Shown one piece after another: positions 31,925 to 40,226 of a stretch of 44,409 bases of DNA. The notes beneath the pieces were generated by a model, which saw only the letters and a program-made list of their open reading frames with translations, was not told the origin of the DNA and did no database searches. Positions within the stretch are counted from its first letter, which is position 1. Every line of letters starts with the position of its first letter. The DNA comes from Actinoplanes couchii (GTDB taxonomy: Bacteria > Actinomycetota > Actinomycetes > Mycobacteriales > Micromonosporaceae), in the NCBI RefSeq assembly GCF_016862075.1, contig NZ_BOMG01000068.1:1-44409 (forward strand), in the 5' to 3' direction. The position numbers and the translations under genes are program-made.

Positions 31925-33454
31925 ATGACCGGGATCGGGATGTGGACCATCGCGGCGCAGTCCCCGCAGCTCGTGGCCATCGTGGAGCCGGGCGGCCGCA
32001 CTCTCACCTACGGCGAGCTGGCCGCCGAGGCCGACCGGATCGCCCGCGGCCTGCGCGACGCGGGGCTGCGGACCGGCGACACGATCGCGCTGCTGCTGCC
32101 GAACGGCGCCGACATCCTGGCCGGCTATTTCGCCGCGGTGCAGATCGGCTTGCACGTGGTGCCGCTGAACTGGCATCTGACCGCCGCCGAACTCGGCTAC
32201 ATCCTGCGCGACTGCGGCGCCCGCGCGTTCATCGCCGATCCGCGGTTCAGCGACGCGGCTCAGGAGGCCGGCGCGGACGTCGAGCTGCGCTGGGCCACCG
32301 CCGACATTCCCGGTTTCGGGGCGCTGAGCGGGCTCGGCGCGGGCGGTTCCGGGAGACCCGGCGACCGTACGACCGGCGCGCTGATGGTCTACACCTCCGG
32401 CACGTCCGGCCGGCCCAAAGGTGTGCGCCGCCCGCTGCCCGGTCTCGACCCGGACGAGGTGCCGCCGGTGTCGACGTGGTTCTTCGGCCTGTTCGGGCTC
32501 CGCCCGTTCGACGATCACGTGCATCTGTGCTGCTCGCCGCTCTACCACACGGCGGTGATGAACTTTGCCGTCATCTCCGTCCAGTTCGGTCACCCGGTCG
32601 TCGTGTTGGACCACTGGGATGCCGCTGAATTCCTGCGGCTGGTTCAGGAGTTCCGGGTCACGCACAGCCACATGGTTCCCACCCAGTTCCGGCGGCTGCT
32701 CGCCCTGCCCGCGGCGTCCCGGACCGACGTCTCCTCGATGCGCGCGATGATCCACGGGGCGGCGCCCTGTCCACAACCGGTCAAGCGCGCGATGCTGGAG
32801 TGGTTCGGGCCGGTCGTGATCGAGTACTACGCGGCCTCCGAGGGCGGCGGCACCCTGATCACCGCGCCGGAGTGGCAGGACCGGCCGGGGTCGGTGGGGA
32901 AGGCGTGGCCCGGATCGCGGGTGCGGGTGCTGGACGACGACGGCAAGGACCGCCCGGTGGGTGAACCCGGGACGGTGTATCTGCAGATGGGTGACGCGAC
33001 GTTCGAGTACCACGGGGACGCCGAGAAGACCCGCCGGTCCTGGCGGGACCGGATGTTCACCGTCGGTGACATCGGCTATCTCGACGACGACGGGTACCTG
33101 TTCCTCTGCGACCGGGCCAGCGACGTGATCATCACGGGTGGGGTGAACGTCTATCCGGCCGAGATCGAGAGCGAACTGCTGGTGCATCCGGCGGTCGCCG
33201 ACGCCGCCGTCTTCGGGATCCCGCACGACGAGTGGGGCGAGGAGATCAAGGCCGTGGTGCAGCCGGTTCCCTCGGTCACCCCCGGTCCGGCGCTCACCAC
33301 CGAACTGCTCGCGTTCCTGTCCGGACGGCTGGCCCGGTTCAAGCTGCCGCGCACCGTGGACTACGTCGACACGATGCCCCGCGATCCGAACGGGAAGCTC
33401 TACAAACGGCACCTGCGGGAGCCGTACTGGGCCGGGCGGGAGAGGGCCATCTGA
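31925..33454 (+). CDS. Acyl-CoA ligase in the KstR regulon
   Basis: A 509-residue AMP-forming ligase. The P-loop YTSGTSGRPKG begins at 156; YYAASEGGGT, GYLFLCDRASDVIITGGVNVYPAEIE and the C-terminal Lys in DPNGKLYKR are present. It differs from FadD19 and FadD3 in this window, and I cannot tell which steroid FadD (for example FadD17) it matches, so no symbol. The KstR box and divergence from the ltp operon suggest a sterol side-chain or steroid acid substrate. ATG is probably the first base of the mRNA. Confidence 0.85.
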   Translation: MTGIGMWTIAAQSPQLVAIVEPGGRTLTYGELAAEADRIARGLRDAGLRTGDTIALLLPNGADILAGYFAAVQIGLHVVPLNWHLTAAELGYILRDCGARAFIADPRFSDAAQEAGADVELRWATADIPGFGALSGLGAGGSGRPGDRTTGALMVYTSGTSGRPKGVRRPLPGLDPDEVPPVSTWFFGLFGLRPFDDHVHLCCSPLYHTAVMNFAVISVQFGHPVVVLDHWDAAEFLRLVQEFRVTHSHMVPTQFRRLLALPAASRTDVSSMRAMIHGAAPCPQPVKRAMLEWFGPVVIEYYAASEGGGTLITAPEWQDRPGSVGKAWPGSRVRVLDDDGKDRPVGEPGTVYLQMGDATFEYHGDAEKTRRSWRDRMFTVGDIGYLDDDGYLFLCDRASDVIITGGVNVYPAEIESELLVHPAVADAAVFGIPHDEWGEEIKAVVQPVPSVTPGPALTTELLAFLSGRLARFKLPRTVDYVDTMPRDPNGKLYKRHLREPYWAGRERAI

Positions 33455-33501
33455 CAGGTCCGGCACAGCGCGGCCCCAGAAGCGGCACTTAGCGTCACGG
33501 C

Positions 33502-34689
33502 GTGTCTGCTGCTCAGCCGGTCCGGGACCGGTACTTCGACCTGCTGCGTGTCCTCGCGATCATCCGGGTGTCGGTCTTCCATTTCTTTCCGTACGCCGTG
33601 TTGGAACTGGCCTTCCCCTCGATGGGCGTGATGTTCGCGCTGGCCGGATCGCTGATGGCCAACTCGCTGGACCGCGCGCCGGTGCTGACGGTGGTCCGAG
33701 GCCGGATGCGCCGCCTGCTGCCCGCCCTGTGGGTGCTGGCCGCGATTCTGGTGCCGGTGATGTTCCTGGTCGGCTGGGAGCGCCAGGCCCCGCTCTGGCA
33801 CCTGATCGCCTGGATCGTGCCGATCGCCAACCCGCCGGCCAGTGGTTTCGGGTTCGAGGCGGCCGAGGTCCTGTGGTACCTGGTCACCTACTTCTGGCTG
33901 GTCCTGGCATCGCCGCTGCTGTACCGGCTGTACCGCAAGGCCCGGCTGTTCACCGTCCTGCTGCCGCTGGCGGTGCTCGCCCTGGTCAGCGTCCACCCGC
34001 TCTGGCCCGCCGAGGCGATCGAGGAGGTCGGCGTCGACCTGCTGACCTTCGCCAGTTGCTGGATCCTCGGGTTCGCGCACCGGGACGGCACCCTGCGCCG
34101 GATCTCCGGCCGGCTGATCGGCGTCCTCGCCGTCGGCTGTGTGGCAGGTGCGCTGGCCTGGGGACACAGTGGTGTCAAGGAGATCCCGCTGGCCTACGCG
34201 ATCTACAACCTCGGGTTCGTGCTGGCGCTGCTCCGCTGGCAGCCGGACATGTCCTGGCTGGCCCGTCGTTCGGGACTCAGCTCGTGGGTGTCGATGATCA
34301 ACGCCCGTGCGGTGACCATCTATCTGTGGAACAACGTGGCGATCGCCCTCTGCTACCCGGTCGGTGACGCTCTCGAGGTGTGGCGGCTCGGCTCGTTCTT
34401 CGAGGTCGGCTACCTCACGATCGCCGTGGCGCTGCTGGTCAACGCGGTGCTGATGTTCGGCTGGGTGGAGGACCTGGCAGCCCGCCGGCGCGCCCGCTTC
34501 CTGCCGTGGCCGGCCGTCCCGTCCGCGCCGCCGCCCACATTCCGGAGCACCGCGAAGGTCCCGAACCACGAGCCGGAGACGATGCCCCGGATGGTCCTGG
34601 CCGCCGGCACGGCCCACGCCGAGACCAGCATCTTCCGGGCTCCCCGCCATGCCGCGACCCGCCGTGATCCGCGCGGACGGGGCCGGTGA
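33502..34689 (+). CDS. Acyltransferase 3 family membrane protein
   Basis: A 395-residue integral membrane protein with about ten helices. RYFDLLRVLAIIRVSVFHFFPY at the N-terminus is the family signature of acyltransferase-3 (OafA/YrhL), including the His of the catalytic region. Such proteins acylate sugars or glycolipids at the membrane. GTG start six bases after TAGCGT (33490-33495): leaderless pattern. The last 50 residues after FLPWPAVP are low-complexity and run into the remains of a regulator gene on the other strand, so the original stop may have been lost. Confidence 0.82.
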   Translation: MSAAQPVRDRYFDLLRVLAIIRVSVFHFFPYAVLELAFPSMGVMFALAGSLMANSLDRAPVLTVVRGRMRRLLPALWVLAAILVPVMFLVGWERQAPLWHLIAWIVPIANPPASGFGFEAAEVLWYLVTYFWLVLASPLLYRLYRKARLFTVLLPLAVLALVSVHPLWPAEAIEEVGVDLLTFASCWILGFAHRDGTLRRISGRLIGVLAVGCVAGALAWGHSGVKEIPLAYAIYNLGFVLALLRWQPDMSWLARRSGLSSWVSMINARAVTIYLWNNVAIALCYPVGDALEVWRLGSFFEVGYLTIAVALLVNAVLMFGWVEDLAARRRARFLPWPAVPSAPPPTFRSTAKVPNHEPETMPRMVLAAGTAHAETSIFRAPRHAATRRDPRGRGR

Positions 34690-34910
34690 GGCGCAGCACC
34701 CGGGCCACGGCGGCCAGCACGTCGGGGGACGGCTGGGCGCCCCGGGCCTGCTCGATCTGGGTGTAGTGGATCTCGGAGACGTGCCAGCTCGGCGACCTCG
34801 GAACGGCGCAGGCCCGGCGTGCGGCGGTTGCCACGGGGGAGGCCCAGCTCGGCGGGATCCAGGCGTTCCCGGCGGGAGCGCAGGAACTCGCCGAGGGCCT
34901 CGCGGTGCAT
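34685..34910 (-). pseudogene. Decayed MmyB/XRE-type regulator fragment
   Basis: From an ATG at 34910 the frame reads MHREALGEFLRSRRERLDPA, then GLPRGNRRTPGLRRSEVAELA, the start of an MmyB-like HTH. Near 34783 a net loss of two bases shifts the frame, and the HTH continues in another frame as HVSEIHYTQIEQARGAQPSP and DVLAAVARVLRLT. Nothing of the ligand-binding domain remains, since the acyltransferase gene begins immediately on the other strand. Both shift and truncation mark it as dead. Confidence 0.8.
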
Positions 34911-34929
34911 GGCCGCATCGTCCCACACG

Positions 34930-35033
34930 CCGTCCGGTGACCATCGCATCCGGCCCGGCGGTCGCGGGTCGGCCCGGTCTGCCGCCCACCTCGCGGGGTC
35001 GGGGCGGGACCGTTTCGGTGGAGCGTACAAAAT
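34930..35033 (-). repeat. Dispersed post-stop repeat, copy 3
   Basis: About 104 bases that abut the stop codon of echA19 on the minus strand, reading TTTTGTACGCTCCACCG from there. The far end carries ccggtgaccatcgcatccgg as in copy 4. It separates echA19 from the dead regulator. Confidence 0.8.
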
Positions 35034-35812
35034 CAGTTGCCGTTGAAGTTCGGGGTTCGTTTCTCGATGAACGCGCGCGGTCCCTCTTTGGCGTCGTCGG
35101 AGGTGAAGACCTGCATGCCGATGCGGGATTCGATCGGGAACGCGTCGTTCTCGGCCAGGCCCTCGGTCTCCCGGACGGTGCGCAGGATGGCCTGCACCGC
35201 GAGGGGGCCGTTGGCGGCGATGGCCCCGGCGATCTCCAGGGCCTTGTCGAGGGCCTGACCGTCGGGGACGACGTGGCCGATCAGGCCGATGTCGCGGGCC
35301 TCGGCCGCGAGAATGTGACGGCCGGTGAGCAACAACTCGACGGCGACCGTGTAAGGAAGCTGGCGCGGCAGGCGAACCGCGGAACCGCCGAGTGGAAAAA
35401 GGCCCCAGCGTGCTTCCGAGACGCCGAAGCGGGCGCTCTCCCCGGCCACCCGCACGTCGGTGGCCTGCAGGATCTCGGTGCCACCGGCGACCGCCGGGCC
35501 CTCGACCGCGGCGATCAGCGGCTTGGTCAGGCGGCGGCCCTTCAGCAGCGCGTCGATCCGGGACAGATCCACGCCGCCGTTGCGGAAGCCGTCGCCGGGA
35601 TGGTCGCCGGTCATCGCGCGCAGGTCGGCGCCGGCACAGAACGCGCCGCCGGCCCCGGTGAGGATCGCGACCCGGATCGACGGATCGGCGTCGACCCGGT
35701 CCCAGGCGTCCCGCATGATCGCCATCATCTCGGCGGAGAGCGCGTTGCGGACCCGGGGGCGGTTCATCGTGACGATCAGAATCGGTCCCTGCTGCTCGAC
35801 GAGCGCGTCCAT
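35033..35812 (-). CDS. echA19: Enoyl-CoA hydratase EchA19
   Basis: Crotonase-family hydratase of 259 residues (M. tuberculosis EchA19 has 263) acting on sterol side-chain enoyl-CoA. Oxyanion segment GAFCAGADLRAM, catalytic region VEGPAVAGGTEILQATDVRV and EARWGLFPLGGSAVRLPRQ. I start at the ATG at 35812, six bases after AGGAG; a GTG at 35833 opens the frame seven codons earlier. It diverges from fadD19 over a KstR box, as Rv3516 does from Rv3515c. Confidence 0.88.
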   Translation of the reverse strand: MDALVEQQGPILIVTMNRPRVRNALSAEMMAIMRDAWDRVDADPSIRVAILTGAGGAFCAGADLRAMTGDHPGDGFRNGGVDLSRIDALLKGRRLTKPLIAAVEGPAVAGGTEILQATDVRVAGESARFGVSEARWGLFPLGGSAVRLPRQLPYTVAVELLLTGRHILAAEARDIGLIGHVVPDGQALDKALEIAGAIAANGPLAVQAILRTVRETEGLAENDAFPIESRIGMQVFTSDDAKEGPRAFIEKRTPNFNGN

Positions 35813-35850
35813 CCGGTTCTCCTGACTGTGCACCGCACCTTGCCCGGAAC

Positions 35851-35864
35851 GATAACAGGTTCTA
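35851..35864. promoter_or_regulatory. KstR operator between echA19 and fadD19
   Basis: GATAACAGGTTCTA matches TNNAACNNGTTNNA except the first base. TACTTT at 35863-35868 overlaps its right end and stands six bases before the fadD19 ATG (35875), giving the same leaderless layout as the box at 31901. Confidence 0.82.
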
Positions 35865-35874
35865 CTTTGCGTTG

Positions 35875-37431
35875 ATGGCGGCCAATATTGCGGACCTGTT
35901 CGAGCACGCGGTCGACGCCTTTCCCGACCGTGTCGCGGTGGCCTGCGGCGAGCGTGAGATCACCTACGCGGAGCTGGAGGAGACCGCCAACCGGCTGGCC
36001 CATTTCCTGCAGAGTCGAGGGGTGGGCAAGGGCGCCCACGTCGGGTTGTACGCGGGCAATTCGATCGAGGCCGTGGTGGCCATGATCGCCGTCTACAAAC
36101 TCCGTGCCGTGGTCGTCAACGTGAACTATCGCTATGTCGAGAACGAGTTGCAGTATCTGTTCGAGGACGCGGGTCTCGTCGCGCTGATCCACGACCGGGC
36201 GTTCTCCGGCCGGGTGGCCGCCGTGGGGCACGAGTTCCGGGTGACCGTCGTGTTACCGGACGACGGCTCGCCCTGGCCCGAGGCGCTGACCGGCGACCCG
36301 GCGAGGGACTTCGGCGAGCGTGCCGGCGACGACGTCTATCTGCTCTACACCGGCGGCACCACCGGCTATCCCAAAGGTGTCATCTGGCGGCACGAGGACG
36401 TCTGGCGGGTGCTCGGTGGCGGCATCGACTTCATGTCCGGCGTCCCGGTCGAGGACGAGTGGTCGCAGAGCCGTCGCGGCGCCGAGATGCCGCCGATGAC
36501 CCGGTTCTGCCTGGCCCCGCTGATCCACGGCAACGCCCAGTGGGCCGCCCTGGCCGCGCTGTTCGCCGGCGACACCGTGGTGTTCCTGCCGCACTTCGAC
36601 GCCGACGAGGTGTGGCGCACCGTGGAGCGCCGCAAGGTCAACGTGATCGTGCTGATCGGCGACGCGATGGCCCGGCCGATCATCGAGGCGTACCTGGCCG
36701 GGAACTACGACGGGTCGTCCCTGATGGCGATCTCGTCGAGTGCCGCGCTGTTCTCCCCGTCGGTCAAGCGGCAGTACCTCCAGGCGCTGCCGGACGTGCT
36801 GGTCACCGACGCGGTCGGGTCGTCGGAGACCGGGTTCGCCGGGATCGGCATCGTCGCCGAGGTGGACGGCGGCGCGGTCGACGGGCCACGGATCACGCCG
36901 GGGCCGGACACCATCGTCATCGACGAGTACGGCAAGCGGGCCGAACCCGGGGTGATCGGCCGGCTGGCCCGGGGCGGGCACGTGCCGCTCGGCTACTACC
37001 GGGATCCGGTGAAGACGGCGGCGCTGCTGACCGAGATCGACGGGGTGCGGTACGCGATTCCCGGCGACCTGGCGCGGCTCGAGGACGACGGGATGATCAC
37101 GCTGCTCGGGCGGGGGAACACCTGCGTGAACACGGGCGGGGAGAAGGTGTTCCCGGAGGAGGTCGAGGGGGCGCTGAAGTCGCATCCGGCGGTGTTCGAC
37201 GCGCTGGTGATCGGGATCCCCGACGAGTTGCTGGGGCAGAAGGTGGTGGCCCTGGTGCAAAAACGCGATGAATCGGATATGTCGGATCTAGACGAGCATG
37301 TGCGGCAGCGGATCGCCGGCTACAAGGTGCCGCGTGCGATCTGGCTGGTCGACACCATTCAGCGCACCATCAGCGGAAAAGCAGACTACCGCTGGGCCCA
37401 CACCTACACGAGGGAACACGATGCGGACTGA
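35875..37431 (+). CDS. fadD19: Steroid-CoA ligase FadD19
   Basis: A 518-residue AMP-forming ligase. P-loop YTGGTTGYPKG at 158-168, followed by VIWRHEDVWRVLGGGIDF, then SSSAALFSPSVKRQYLQALP, GSSETGF and the C-terminal catalytic K502 in SGKADYRWAH. These segments are those of FadD19, which activates the C26 acid of sterols and is required in Rhodococcus for C24-branched side chains. An in-frame TTG lies one codon before the ATG. Its stop overlaps the downstream flavoprotein gene by 11 bases. Confidence 0.93.
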   Translation: MAANIADLFEHAVDAFPDRVAVACGEREITYAELEETANRLAHFLQSRGVGKGAHVGLYAGNSIEAVVAMIAVYKLRAVVVNVNYRYVENELQYLFEDAGLVALIHDRAFSGRVAAVGHEFRVTVVLPDDGSPWPEALTGDPARDFGERAGDDVYLLYTGGTTGYPKGVIWRHEDVWRVLGGGIDFMSGVPVEDEWSQSRRGAEMPPMTRFCLAPLIHGNAQWAALAALFAGDTVVFLPHFDADEVWRTVERRKVNVIVLIGDAMARPIIEAYLAGNYDGSSLMAISSSAALFSPSVKRQYLQALPDVLVTDAVGSSETGFAGIGIVAEVDGGAVDGPRITPGPDTIVIDEYGKRAEPGVIGRLARGGHVPLGYYRDPVKTAALLTEIDGVRYAIPGDLARLEDDGMITLLGRGNTCVNTGGEKVFPEEVEGALKSHPAVFDALVIGIPDELLGQKVVALVQKRDESDMSDLDEHVRQRIAGYKVPRAIWLVDTIQRTISGKADYRWAHTYTREHDAD

Positions 37432-38506
37432 CCTCTGCGACCTGCTCGGCATCGACCACCCGATCGTCGGCTTCAGCCCGTCCGAGCACGTGGTCGCCGC
37501 GATCAGCCGGGCCGGCGGACTCGGGGTGCTGGGCGCGGTCCGCTTCAACGACGCCGCCGAACTCGACACCGTGCTGACCTGGCTGGACCGGGAGACCGGC
37601 GGCCGCCCGTACGGCGTGGACGTGGTCATGCCGAGCACGGTGCCCACCGAGGGCCTGCCCGAGGACCTCAACGCGATGGTCCCTTCCGGACACCACGAGT
37701 TCGTCGAACGTACGCTGCTGCGCCTGGGTGTTCCGCCCCTGTCGGCGGCACAGGACCGTCCCGGGGTGCTCGGCTGGCTGCACTCGGTCGCCCGGGCGCA
37801 CGTCGAGGTGGCGCTGAACCATCCGATCCGGCTGATCGCCAACGCCCTGGGCCCGCCGCCCCCGGACGTGATCAGCCAGGCCCACGACCGCGGGGTCCTG
37901 GTCGCCGCGCTGGCCGGCCGGGCCGACCACGCCCGCAGCCACGTCCGCAGCGGCGTCGACATCGTGGTGGCGCAGGGTTACGAGGCGGGCGGGCACACCG
38001 GCGAGATCGCCGGGATGGTGCTGGTCCCGGAGGTGGTGGACGCGGTGCATGTGCCGGTCCTGGCCGCCGGCGGCATCGGCAGCGGGCGGCAGATCGCGGC
38101 CGCCCTGGCGCTCGGCGCGCGCGGCGTGTGGATGGGGTCGCTGTGGCTGGGCACCACCGAATATCAGAGTGGCCACGCGCTGCGCGAGGCGCTGCTGCGG
38201 GCGACCTCCAGCGACACCGTCCGGTCCCGGATCTACTCCGGCAAACCGGCGCGCCTGCTCCGGAACCGGTGGACCGACGCGTGGTCGGCGCAGGGCGCCC
38301 CGGCGGTGCTGCCGATGCCGTTGCAGAACCTGCTGGTGTCGGCGGCCCACGACCGGCTGATGGCGTCCGGGGATCCGACCGTCGTACCGATGCCGGTGGG
38401 TCAGATCGTCGGCCGGATGAACGAGGTGCGCCCGGTCGCGGCGGTACTGTCCGACCTGGTCACCGAGGCCGACGAGACGTTGGGGCGGTTGCACAAACTG
38501 TTGTGA
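37421..38506 (+). CDS. NPD/nitronate-monooxygenase-like FMN oxidoreductase
   Basis: A 361-residue TIM-barrel flavoprotein. GIDHPIVGFSPSEHVVAAIS at the N-terminus, VVAQGYEAGGHTGEI with the His near the flavin, and AAGGIGSGRQIAAALALGARGVWMGS for phosphate binding are family features. IpdC of the HIP pathway is a distant relative, but its N-terminus as I recall it differs, so I do not call this IpdC. It starts within fadD19, so it is co-transcribed and under KstR. A flavin-dependent (de)hydrogenation of a sterol intermediate is plausible but unproven. Confidence 0.82.
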   Translation: MRTDLCDLLGIDHPIVGFSPSEHVVAAISRAGGLGVLGAVRFNDAAELDTVLTWLDRETGGRPYGVDVVMPSTVPTEGLPEDLNAMVPSGHHEFVERTLLRLGVPPLSAAQDRPGVLGWLHSVARAHVEVALNHPIRLIANALGPPPPDVISQAHDRGVLVAALAGRADHARSHVRSGVDIVVAQGYEAGGHTGEIAGMVLVPEVVDAVHVPVLAAGGIGSGRQIAAALALGARGVWMGSLWLGTTEYQSGHALREALLRATSSDTVRSRIYSGKPARLLRNRWTDAWSAQGAPAVLPMPLQNLLVSAAHDRLMASGDPTVVPMPVGQIVGRMNEVRPVAAVLSDLVTEADETLGRLHKLL

Positions 38507-38555
38507 GGTGAGCCCTACTTGCGTTGGCGCCACAGGTGTGCGGAACAATGCGTCC

Positions 38556-39344
38556 ATGACGGACGAGCGCTCCAAGATGGACAGCACGGTTCCGCACTCG
38601 GCGCGGATCTGGAACTACTGGCTCGGTGGCAAGGACAACTTCGCCGTCGACCGCGCCGCCGGTGACGAGGTGATCGCCCACATCCCGGACATCCCGATCG
38701 GCGCCAAGGCCGAGCGGGCGTTCCTCAAGCGTGTGGTCACGTTCCTCGTCGAGGACGCCGGCATCCGTCAGTTCCTCGACGTCGGCACCGGGCTGCCGTC
38801 GGCGGACAACACCCACGAGGTCGCGCAGGCCGCCGACCCGCACTCCCGGGTGCTCTACATCGACAACGACCCGCTGGTCATGGCACACGCGCGGGCCCTG
38901 CTGACCAGCACGCCCGAGGGCGCCTGCGACTACGTCGAGGCCGATCTGCGGGAGCCGGCGACGATCCTGGAGGCCGCGCGGCGCACGCTCGACTTCACCC
39001 AGCCGATCGGGCTGATGCTGCTCGGCGTCGTCAACCATCTGATGGACGACGACGTGGCCTACGGCGCGGTCGCCGAGCTGGTCAAGGCGATGCCGGCCGG
39101 CAGTTACCTGGTGCTCACCCACTCCACCGCGGAGATCCACGGGGAGCCGATGTTGCGGGCGATGCGCGAGACCACCGAGCGCGGCGGCACGCCGATCCGG
39201 GCGCGGACCAGGGTGGAGCTGGAGCGGTTCTTCGACGGGCTGGATCTGCTGGAGCCGGGTGTGGTGACCTGCTCCCGCTGGCGGCCCCTCGCGGATTCCG
39301 GTGAGCCCGAGGTCTACCTCTTCGGCGGGGTTGCCAAGATCTGA
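38556..39344 (+). CDS. SAM-dependent methyltransferase, DUF574 (PF04672) family
   Basis: A 262-residue protein opening with PHSARIWNYWLGGKDNFAVDR, the mark of the actinobacterial PF04672 family, with FLDVGTGLPSADNTHEVAQ as SAM site and VLYIDNDPLVMAHARALL next. The substrate of this large family is unknown. Start at ATG 38556; the frame opens slightly earlier. It stands 49 bases after the flavoprotein gene and is followed by copy 4 of the dispersed repeat. Confidence 0.87.
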   Translation: MTDERSKMDSTVPHSARIWNYWLGGKDNFAVDRAAGDEVIAHIPDIPIGAKAERAFLKRVVTFLVEDAGIRQFLDVGTGLPSADNTHEVAQAADPHSRVLYIDNDPLVMAHARALLTSTPEGACDYVEADLREPATILEAARRTLDFTQPIGLMLLGVVNHLMDDDVAYGAVAELVKAMPAGSYLVLTHSTAEIHGEPMLRAMRETTERGGTPIRARTRVELERFFDGLDLLEPGVVTCSRWRPLADSGEPEVYLFGGVAKI

Positions 39345-39349
39345 CCCCT

Positions 39350-39456
39350 TTTTTGTACGTTCCACCAAGACGGTCCCGCCTCGACCACGCGAGGTGGGCC
39401 GTGCATCCGGCCCGACGGCGCGGCCGCCGGGCCGGATGCGGTGGTCACCGGCGTAC
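39350..39456 (+). repeat. Dispersed post-stop repeat, copy 4
   Basis: About 107 bases starting five bases after the methyltransferase stop with TTTTTTGTACGTTCCACC and ending ccggtgatgcggtggtcaccggcgtacc-like near the convergent peptidase stop at 39459. It contains a strong internal hairpin around gcatccggcccg/cgggccggatgc. Confidence 0.8.
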
Positions 39457-39458
39457 CA

Positions 39459-40175
39459 TCAGGCCTTGCAGTTGTTCTTCTTCTTCCAGGCCGCGACCGC
39501 GGTGGCCGGGTTCTTCTGCCCGCCCTTGCGCCACGACGTGAGATAACTGGCCGGCCACACCACGCCCCGGCGGACCTTCCAGTCACCGGTCTTCTTGCAG
39601 GCCGGCGAGATGCCGTAATGCACGTGGCAGACGTTGTTGGCGTTGCCGGTCTTGCCGACCTTGCCCAGGTGCAGCCCGGCCTTGACCCGCTGGCCCACCT
39701 TCAGGCCGGCGCGCACCGAGCTGAGGTGCGAGCCGTAGTAGCGCACGCCGTCGTCACCGAGGATCGACACGAACTTGCCACCGTTGTAGGGGCCGGGCTT
39801 CATGCCCTTCTTGAACTTGTCGACCCGGCTGATCTCCAGCACCACACCGTTCGTGGTGGCCCGGAACGGCTTGCCGCAGGCGGCGAAGATGTCCGTCGCC
39901 GGGTACCCGGAGTGGGTCTTGTGGAAGGAGACGTTCGCCGCCTTCACCGGGAAGATGTACTTCTTGGCCGCGGCCGCCTGTGCCCCGGCCGTTTGTGTTT
40001 CGACCGCCTGTGTTCCGGCCGTTCGTGTTTCGGCCGCCGCCAGTGTCAGGTCAGCAGGCGCCTCCGCGACCGTCTGCTGCGCCCTCGGTTCATCGACGGG
40101 AGCCGCCACAGCCGCCGCCCCGGTGCCGAGGAACGCCAGCGCGGCGACCCCGGCCAGATAGGGATGAATTTTCAT
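39459..40175 (-). CDS. Secreted M23-type metallopeptidase (LytM-like)
   Basis: A 238-residue exported protein with a signal peptide (cleavage near AAAVAA-PV), a repeated Ala/Thr-rich spacer (GTQAVETQTAGAQA, from 15-base repeats near 39985-40040) and an M23 domain. The zinc ligands fit H in HSGYPATDIF, D four to five residues on, and H in VCHVHYG. Likely cuts cell-wall peptide bridges or is a regulatory homologue. TATGGT lies six bases before the ATG, the leaderless pattern. Confidence 0.85.
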   Translation of the reverse strand: MKIHPYLAGVAALAFLGTGAAAVAAPVDEPRAQQTVAEAPADLTLAAAETRTAGTQAVETQTAGAQAAAAKKYIFPVKAANVSFHKTHSGYPATDIFAACGKPFRATTNGVVLEISRVDKFKKGMKPGPYNGGKFVSILGDDGVRYYGSHLSSVRAGLKVGQRVKAGLHLGKVGKTGNANNVCHVHYGISPACKKTGDWKVRRGVVWPASYLTSWRKGGQKNPATAVAAWKKKNNCKA

Positions 40176-40226
40176 CGAGTCACCATAATCGCTGGTAGAG
40201 ATCCTTCGCAGGCTCCACCGGAGTGA

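Noticed and set aside
33400..34989. Minus-strand frame of 529 codons antisense to the acyltransferase
   Set aside because: Gln/Arg/Asp-rich shadow sequence with no domain; the plus strand encodes an intact multi-helix membrane protein.
37421..38506. Calling the NPD flavoprotein IpdC
   Set aside because: Its N-terminal region differs from what I recall of IpdC, it sits in the fadD19 operon under KstR and not with ipdAB, and the family is large.
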